A DNA stretch of 64,000 nucleotides from Oscillospiraceae bacterium (GTDB lineage: Bacteria > Bacillota > Clostridia > Oscillospirales > Ruminococcaceae). This document shows, piece after piece, positions 58,260 through 64,000 of this stretch. A model generated the notes under the pieces. It saw only the letters and a program-made list of their open reading frames with translations, was not told where the DNA came from and did no database searches. The translations under genes were made by a program, and so were the position numbers. Location: contig JAJQDP010000001.1 of the NCBI GenBank assembly GCA_021202155.1, positions 1 through 64,000 of the forward strand, written 5' to 3'. The first letter of the stretch is position 1. The number at the start of each line of letters is the position of its first letter.

Positions 58260-59948
58260 TTATTCAAAAATTTGCGACCGAATTCGATTTTTGTAGGTTA
58301 TGTCCAATAATTCTACCATCAAAATGTAGGTTATTACAGCAAATATGACAGAAATCATAAGCGAAATTGCCCCGGAAAAATACGACACTGCAAGCTTATA
58401 GATATAAGTAGAGGAAAAGCAGGAAACTGCGCCCAAAACCAATGGAATCGCGACTGAAAATATAAGCCTTGGCTTGGTGTCTGTCAGCCTGTAAAGTACG
58501 ATAACAGAAGCCATGCACATCGCGAAATATGAAACCACCGTCGCCGTCGCCGCGCCCGAAAGACCGGACGAGCTTTTCGGTATGAACACCATGTTGAGTA
58601 AAAGCTTGAGAATCGCTCCGCCCAGGTTTATCCTGAGAGGAATATCAGTCCTCCCAAGTGCCTGGAGCATCGAGCACGCCGAGCCCAAAACTGTCATAAA
58701 AGCCGTCGAGGTGGATAGAATCGCAAGTGGCATCCACGAAACCGAAACCTCCGCCATCCTTGACGGGAAAATGAGGCTTAAAATCTCCTCCGAGTAGAGG
58801 TAAAGTCCGATTCCCGCCGGAACAGAGATATAGAGTGACAGGCAGAGCACCCGCCGGATTTCTTTTGAAACGGCTTCTTTATTTCCTCTTGCATTGTTCT
58901 CAGAAACCGACGGAAACGCGCTCCTTCCGAAAACTGCGCAGAGTGACGGCGCAAGAGTAAAAATCGACATTGAAAGCCCGGTGAATGAGCCATAGAGAAA
59001 GTTGGGAAGGTCTTTAAGGCTCACTCCGCTCTCAATTACCGCCGAATATTCCGTTATGTAGAGCTCCGGATCATTACGAAGACTATTTCCTATGAGCATG
59101 ACGATAGTCGACAAATCGATAGTGCCGAGGAGGCTCGATACAACCGACGCAAGCGAAATCGGTGCACAGAGCCTTATCAGCCGCTTGATTATCTCCACTT
59201 TCTCGGCTCTTTCAGGGTTCTCGCAGATGACGCCCTTGTCTCTTTTCAGCTTCCCGAATATCACAAGGCTCAGCATTCCAGCCAAATCCGCCACCGCAGT
59301 TCCCAGGACTGCCGCACATGCAATGACCGGCAAAGCGACTTCCACAGCCTCCGCTTCCGATGAGCAGTACACTCCGAAAACGGCATTTCCTGCTTCATAA
59401 AGCCCGACAGCATAGCTCTTCCCCGCCATCGACAGCCCGAGCCCGACGATAAGCTTGACAATAGCGTCCACAGTCTGCGACACCGACGACGGCGTCATGT
59501 CGCCGAGTCCTTCATAATATCCCCGTAGAATCGCAGTAATAGTCCCCAAGAACACACAAGGGGAGATAGCCATAATTGAGAGCCTTGCCTCAGGAATTCC
59601 AATCAGCCTTTCGGCTATAAAATCCGAGAACAGCAGGGGAATCAGCGTCAGAACAAGCCCGATAGCTCCAAAGAACCAGACCGAAAGCCTTCTTATGAGT
59701 AGCATCCGCCTCTTGTTTCCGAAAGCCGAGCTTTCCGAAACCATCTGTGCAACAGCTATTGACAGGCTTCCGGCACATAAAGAATACAGCGGCATGAAGA
59801 CGGCATATGCTCCCGAATAGTAGCCCATACCTGTGCCGCCAAGGAGATTTGTGAGCGGAATTTTTAAAAGAAGCCCTGCCGCCCTTGAAATAACGACAGA
59901 GATTAAAAGCACAATAGATCCCGCAAGTGCGGTTTTCTTTCTTGCCGT
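58260..59948 (-). CDS. SpoVB/YabM-like lipid flippase, apparent ACG start
   Basis: A MATE/MOP-superfamily flippase with about 14 membrane helices, as in SpoVB, YabM and other polysaccharide or lipid II exporters. It begins ISRAAGLLLKIPLTNLLGG and has GMGYYSGAYAVFMPL, family-typical features. The first conventional start is GTG at 59912. The frame stays family-like upstream to an ACG at 59948 (giving MARKKTALAGSIVLL), 7 nt after GGGAAAGGGTG. A mutated ATG or a rare non-AUG start is likely. The neighbours hup and rqcP support the spoVB/yabM region. Confidence 0.75.
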   Translation of the reverse strand, partial: TARKKTALAGSIVLLISVVISRAAGLLLKIPLTNLLGGTGMGYYSGAYAVFMPLYSLCAGSLSIAVAQMVSESSAFGNKRRMLLIRRLSVWFFGAIGLVLTLIPLLFSDFIAERLIGIPEARLSIMAISPCVFLGTITAILRGYYEGLGDMTPSSVSQTVDAIVKLIVGLGLSMAGKSYAVGLYEAGNAVFGVYCSSEAEAVEVALPVIACAAVLGTAVADLAGMLSLVIFGKLKRDKGVICENPERAEKVEIIKRLIRLCAPISLASVVSSLLGTIDLSTIVMLIGNSLRNDPELYITEYSAVIESGVSLKDLPNFLYGSFTGLSMSIFTLAPSLCAVFGRSAFPSVSENNARGNKEAVSKEIRRVLCLSLYISVPAGIGLYLYSEEILSLIFPSRMAEVSVSWMPLAILSTSTAFMTVLGSACSMLQALGRTDIPLRINLGGAILKLLLNMVFIPKSSSGLSGAATATVVSYFAMCMASVIVLYRLTDTKPRLIFSVAIPLVLGAVSCFSSTYIYKLAVSYFSGAISLMISVIFAVITYILMVELLDITYKNRIRSQIFE

Positions 59949-60012
59949 AAAATAACACCCTTTCCCGGATAATCTTTGTACAAGTTTATTTTGGAAAAGG
60001 GTGAGTTATTCT

Positions 60013-60783
60013 TTATTCCGCCTTTTTCGGCTTCCTGAGAAAAGGTATGTACAGAATTGTGATAACAGCCGCCGCCGCAACAACTATCGCAAAGAAGTAG
60101 AGCCGCCACTGATTTATGTCGGTGAATGTCATCATCCAATCCTGGCTTCCGGTGACAAAGTAGTTTGTCGCGAAGTCGACGCTTATAAGCTCTCCGTCGA
60201 CATAGGTCGGGGAGGCACAGAGCGAATTGATATAGATAGAGGAGAACCCGAAAGCGAAGAATATCCCCATCGTTGTCGCGTACTGCCTCCGCCCAAGTTC
60301 TACTTGCTTCGACATCGGAATGTACACGCCAAGAGTCAGAAGCATAGTGTGATAGAGGAAGAACTGGTATCCAAGAGGGTGTGTAAATGCCTGGTCGGAG
60401 GTTATGCTGAAGGTGAATATTGTCGGAAGAGCTATAGCTCCGATAGCTCCCGCAAGGCAGGTCGGGTACATATACCCTAAAACCGTCTTCCTCAACTTTT
60501 CATTACTCGTGAGCCTTGCTACGAATATAAAGATGATTTGTATCGAGCAGAGATTGAACGGCAACTGATTCAACTCAAGATACGGCGTCATCATCGAGCC
60601 GTCGCTTGAAGGTACGAGCTTCATCATGCTTAAGACTTTAGTAACCTCCGACAGGACGCACATGACACAGCAGACTGTGAGGACGTTTTTGAGCGGCGGT
60701 TGGTATTTCTTAAGAAACGCCAAAGCAATTATGAAGAGTACACAGCATATTCCTATCCGTATAAAGTGATTGAGTGAGAACAT
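60013..60783 (-). CDS. YwaF/TIGR02206-like integral membrane protein
   Basis: A 256-aa protein with about seven membrane helices, starting FSLNHFIRIGICCVLF and with LNQLPFNLCSIQIIFIF and GYQFFLYHTMLLTLGVYIP, typical of the YwaF/TP0381 family. The function is unknown. The ATG at 60783 follows AAAGGA; the frame to 60825 is rejected. It lies downstream of parC on the same strand, after a hairpin without a U-tract. Confidence 0.75.
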   Translation of the reverse strand: MFSLNHFIRIGICCVLFIIALAFLKKYQPPLKNVLTVCCVMCVLSEVTKVLSMMKLVPSSDGSMMTPYLELNQLPFNLCSIQIIFIFVARLTSNEKLRKTVLGYMYPTCLAGAIGAIALPTIFTFSITSDQAFTHPLGYQFFLYHTMLLTLGVYIPMSKQVELGRRQYATTMGIFFAFGFSSIYINSLCASPTYVDGELISVDFATNYFVTGSQDWMMTFTDINQWRLYFFAIVVAAAAVITILYIPFLRKPKKAE

Positions 60784-60857
60784 TTGCGGGGAATTCCTTT
60801 CATTGGGTACGCCGAAGTCTCCCAAGCGGCTTTTATTCGCCCGGGAGACCGATTGTC

Positions 60858-63104
60858 TTAAAGTGTGTATTGGTTCGGGTCTTCAAGATCCTTTGCGAAT
60901 GGTCCTGCCGCCGGCAGTGTCTTTGTGCGATATTTCGAGAGCTCCTTTGCCTTCTCTTCAGTGACAATGACAGCCGAATCGACAGTACTGCCCTTAGCCT
61001 TGAGAGCCATAGCCTGAACGCCGATGGTGTTCTTTGTCGCCTTCGGGAGAATCATTCCGGTGTTGAAGAGAATCGCCCTGCCGTTCGAGGAGCGTAGCAT
61101 GACATCAGCACCCTCTCCGACATCGAGCATTTCGACAAGCTCTTCCTTGTCCGAGTAGGCATTCTGTAGCATCTTTCTGTTGGTCTTTGTCTGGTAAGAT
61201 TCAAGCGGCACTTTCGCTACTTTTCCGTTCTTGTAGACGAACAGTAAGCATCCCGAGTAGTTCTGCGTTACCGCCATCCTGACGACAGTCTCACCCTCCG
61301 AGAACTTGAGCGTGACGGGAATGTAGTCGCCGAGCAAGCTTGCCTTTGAATCGCTGAACTGCGCAACTTTTGTCTTATACACATTGTGCATATTCGTGAA
61401 GAAGAGTAGCTCCGCCGAATTGGTGGTGTCGAACTCCTGCATCATGACGTCGTTTTCCTTGACCTTCTGCTCGCCGGACATCCTGAGTGACTGCGGGGTG
61501 ATCTTCTTGAAGTAGCCTTCACGTGTCAGGAACACTCTGCAGGGATAGTCCGCGACCGTCTTCTCTTCCTTCGGGAGCGGCTCATCGGAAACATAGATAA
61601 TCTCAGTTCTTCTTGGCTGACCGTATTTCTCGGCAACCTTCTTCAGCTCGTCGATGATGATGAGCTTGACCTTTCTCTCGGAGCCAAGGATTCCCTTGAG
61701 CTCTTCAATTTCAGCCTTCAACTGCTCAACGTCAGCAAGTCTGTTCAGGATAAACTCACGGTTTAAGTGCCTCAGCTTAATCTCCGCAACATACTCCGCC
61801 TGAATTTCATCAATAGAGAAGCCAATCATAAGGTTCGGGACGACCTCCGACTCCTCCTCGGTCTCCCTTACAATCTTTATAGCCTTGTCGATGTCAAGGA
61901 GTATCTTCTCAAGACCTTCCAGGAGATGAAGTCTGTCCAACTTCTTCTTGAGGTCAAAATTAGTCCTTCTCTTGACGCACTCGACGCGGAACTTTATCCA
62001 CTCTCTTATAATGTCGTTGACGCCCAAGACCTTCGGGTAGCCATTGACCAGAATATTGAAGTTCGCCGAGTAGTTGTCCTGAAGCGGAGTCTTCTGATAT
62101 AGCTTCTTCATGAGAAGGTCGGGGTCTGTTCCGCGCTTGACATCAATCGCAATCTTCAAGCCGTCAAGGTCGGTCTCGTCCCTGATGTAGGCTATCTCCT
62201 TCATGCCGTTCTTGGCAAGATCAATTACTTTTTCGATGATAGCCTCAACCGTCGTGGTCGGCGGAATCTCGGTAATCTCGATGCAGCCGGCTTCTTTGTC
62301 AAAAGTGTATTTCGCCCTTACTTTGACTGACCCTCTGCCGGTGTCGAAAATCTGCCGAAGCTTCTCCGGCTCGTTAATCATATATCCACCGCCGGGGAAG
62401 TCGGGACCCTTCATCACTTCAAGGGCATCAAAATCGGGGTCGCGGATAATATTAATTGTCGCCTCGCAGAGTTCTCTTAAATTGAACGGGCAGACAGAGC
62501 TCGCCATCGAAACTCCGATGCCGACGTTGGAATTTACGAGTATAGAAGGGAAGGTAACCGGAAGAAGCTCCGGCTCAAGCATTGTGTTGTCGTAATTCGG
62601 GACGAAGTTGACGGTGTCCCTGTCTATATCCCCGAAAAGCTCGTTGCAGATGGGTTCAAGCTTCGCCTCGGTATATCTCGGAGCCGCAAAAGCCATGTCG
62701 CTCGAATACGCCTTGCCGAAGTTACCCTTTGAGTCTATATACGGGTGCAGAAGTGCCTCGTTTCCGCGGGCTAATCTGACCATCGTCTCATAGATAGCCT
62801 GGTCGCCGTGAGGGTTTAATTTCATCGTCTGACCGACGATATTAGCCGACTTGGTCCTCGGACCTGTCAGAAGCCCCATCTTGTACATGGTGTATAGAAG
62901 CTTTCTGTGGGAGGGCTTGAAGCCGTCAATTTCGGGGAATGCTCTTGAAACGATGACGCTCATCGCATAGGGCATGTAGTTCTTTTCAAGCGTGACTGTT
63001 ATCGGCTCATCGACAACCGTTCCCGCGCCGCCGATGTAGGCATCACGCTGTCTTTCTGTCAGCTTGACCGGTTTGTCCTCCGCCGGCTTTTTCTTTCTTG
63101 GCAT
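60858..63104 (-). CDS. parC: DNA topoisomerase IV subunit A
   Basis: The DNA-cleaving subunit of a type IIA topoisomerase. The 748-aa protein has the catalytic Tyr in AAPRYTEAKLE, the preceding DSKGNFGKAYSSDMA region, PDFPGGGYM, and a C-terminal domain with ASLLGDYIPV-type propeller strands. GyrA is usually longer with a GyrA box (QRRGGKG), which I do not see, favouring ParC. The ATG follows GGGGTGAG. It lies 14 bp after parE. Confidence 0.88.
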   Translation of the reverse strand: MPRKKKPAEDKPVKLTERQRDAYIGGAGTVVDEPITVTLEKNYMPYAMSVIVSRAFPEIDGFKPSHRKLLYTMYKMGLLTGPRTKSANIVGQTMKLNPHGDQAIYETMVRLARGNEALLHPYIDSKGNFGKAYSSDMAFAAPRYTEAKLEPICNELFGDIDRDTVNFVPNYDNTMLEPELLPVTFPSILVNSNVGIGVSMASSVCPFNLRELCEATINIIRDPDFDALEVMKGPDFPGGGYMINEPEKLRQIFDTGRGSVKVRAKYTFDKEAGCIEITEIPPTTTVEAIIEKVIDLAKNGMKEIAYIRDETDLDGLKIAIDVKRGTDPDLLMKKLYQKTPLQDNYSANFNILVNGYPKVLGVNDIIREWIKFRVECVKRRTNFDLKKKLDRLHLLEGLEKILLDIDKAIKIVRETEEESEVVPNLMIGFSIDEIQAEYVAEIKLRHLNREFILNRLADVEQLKAEIEELKGILGSERKVKLIIIDELKKVAEKYGQPRRTEIIYVSDEPLPKEEKTVADYPCRVFLTREGYFKKITPQSLRMSGEQKVKENDVMMQEFDTTNSAELLFFTNMHNVYKTKVAQFSDSKASLLGDYIPVTLKFSEGETVVRMAVTQNYSGCLLFVYKNGKVAKVPLESYQTKTNRKMLQNAYSDKEELVEMLDVGEGADVMLRSSNGRAILFNTGMILPKATKNTIGVQAMALKAKGSTVDSAVIVTEEKAKELSKYRTKTLPAAGPFAKDLEDPNQYTL

Positions 63105-63118
63105 TTTCTCTCACCCCT

Positions 63119-64000
63119 TTAGCTTATATCAGCCATTTCTAAGTAATCGTGTCCGTTGTTGTTTATGAACTCTTTTCTTGCCGGCAGGTTGTCGCCGAGG
63201 AGCATGTCGAACATGAACTTTGTATGCTCTGCTTCATCGGGCGAGACCTGAATCAGACGCCTTGTCTCCGGGTTCATGGTGGTCAAAGACATCATGTCCG
63301 GCTCGTTTTCACCGAGTCCTTTTGAACGCTGGATGGTGAACTTCTTGTCACCAATCATGTTCATGATTTCGGCGCGTTCACTCTCGTCATAGGCAAAATA
63401 GGTTCTGTCTTTGGTGTTAATCTCATAGAGCGGCGACTCCGCGATGAAAACGTAGCCCTTCTCAATAAGGGTAGGGCAGAGAGTGTAAATCATCGTGAGG
63501 ACGAGTGTGCGAATCTGGAAGCCGTCGTAGTCAGCATCGGTACAGATTATGACCTTGTTCCATCTGAGATTATTTATATTGAAGGAAGACAAATCCTTGT
63601 TCTTGGCACTCTTTATCTCAACGCCACAGCCAAGTACCTTCATGAGGTCGGTGATAATCTCGCTCTCAAAAATCTTGTTGTAGCTGGCTTTTAAGCAGTT
63701 CAAGATCTTTCCTCTGATAGGGATAACAGCCTGGAACTCCGCGTTTCTTGCAAGCTTTACCGAGCCCAATGCCGAATCTCCCTCAACGATGTAGAGCTCG
63801 CGGCGGGAAATATCCTTGGTTCTGCAGTCGACGAACTTCTTGACCATGTTCGCCATGTCAAGCTTTTCGGCGTAGAGCTTTTTCGTATTGATTCTCGTCT
63901 TCTCTGCGCTCTCGCGGGAGCGTTTGTTGATGAGAACCTGGTCGCAAATTTTCTGCGCGTCGTCCGGCTTTTCGATAAAGTAGACCTCAAGCTGGTGCTT
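63119..64000 (-). CDS. parE: DNA topoisomerase IV subunit B, partial
   Basis: The C-terminal 293 residues of a GyrB/ParE protein, cut by the window edge; the true start lies beyond 64000. The TOPRIM domain is present: IVEGDSALGSVKLARN, VIPIRGKILN, ICTDADYDG and QRSKGLGENEPDMM. An ATG at 63856 is internal: translation of the bases up to 64000 in the same frame continues without a stop (KHQLEVYFIEKPDDAQ...). The ATPase domain is outside the window. It pairs with parC. Confidence 0.9.
   Translation of the reverse strand, partial: KHQLEVYFIEKPDDAQKICDQVLINKRSRESAEKTRINTKKLYAEKLDMANMVKKFVDCRTKDISRRELYIVEGDSALGSVKLARNAEFQAVIPIRGKILNCLKASYNKIFESEIITDLMKVLGCGVEIKSAKNKDLSSFNINNLRWNKVIICTDADYDGFQIRTLVLTMIYTLCPTLIEKGYVFIAESPLYEINTKDRTYFAYDESERAEIMNMIGDKKFTIQRSKGLGENEPDMMSLTTMNPETRRLIQVSPDEAEHTKFMFDMLLGDNLPARKEFINNNGHDYLEMADIS

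Noticed and set aside
59590-59958. GTG-started frame opposite the chosen flippase frame
   Set aside because: It starts at a good ribosome site but encodes no recognisable protein and overlaps the flippase in another frame.

Overview
The window looks like chromosomal DNA from an anaerobic, low-to-mid GC Firmicute of class Clostridia, most like the Ruminococcaceae/Oscillospiraceae. This is inferred from gene content (CarD, DegV/FakB proteins, a SpoIIQ-like M23 protein, a SpoVB/YabM-like flippase next to HU and RqcP, VTC-DUF4956-Cthe_2159 genes), strong AGGAGG-type ribosome binding sites, and sigma-A promoters with 17-bp spacers that are often of extended -10 type. No rRNA, tRNA, CRISPR array, phage or insertion sequence was recognised.

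Layout. (1) 1-9160: a nearly gap-free aromatic amino acid operon, aroF-tyrA-aroB-aroA-aroC-pheA-aroE/aroK fusion-aroQ, covering the whole shikimate pathway plus the Phe and Tyr branches, followed by a DegV gene. (2) 9187-10800: a membrane-anchored XRE regulator and a second DegV gene. (3) 10864-17591: pstSCAB-phoU-phoPR behind three TTAACA Pho-box-like repeats. (4) 17785-20471: a self-contained four-gene unit (HPr-kinase-like ATPase, PqqD-like protein, S26 peptidase-like protein, membrane-anchored coiled-coil protein) with its own promoter, a terminator-like hairpin in the leader and a terminator. (5) 20535-31180: an atypical P1B ATPase, thyA-folA, carD, walJ-rlmH, murA, an FGGY sugar kinase and a membrane spermidine-synthase-like protein. 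(6) 31233-32720: an AbiEii-type nucleotidyltransferase toxin with an HTH partner, bracketed by two near-identical terminators and apparently inserted between convergent genes. (7) 32729-37156: lipid kinase, small protein, Maf, ArsP_2-like permease, a stand-alone FakA-middle-domain-like protein, a SpoIIQ-like protein and a NUDIX hydrolase. (8) 37153-39365: a mosaic sortase-anchored surface protein flanked by two 71-bp palindromic repeats. (9) 39362-48369: MGMT-like protein, GH31 alpha-xylosidase, CapA-like lipoprotein and a divergent hexuronate locus (uxuA-uxuB and eda-kdgK). (10) 48403-57355: glycosyltransferase/NAGPA operon, then a VTC-DUF4956-Cthe_2159 envelope operon with a two-component system whose promoter carries the same direct repeat as the operon. 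(11) 57519-64000: rqcP, hup, a SpoVB-like flippase that appears to start at ACG, a YwaF-like membrane protein, parC and a partial parE.

The most promising candidates for undescribed biology are the kinase/PqqD/S26/coiled-coil unit, the two-component-controlled VTC-DUF4956-Cthe_2159 operon, and the flanked accessory insertions (the AbiEii module and the surface-protein island). All functional calls come from reading motifs by eye; no database search was run.
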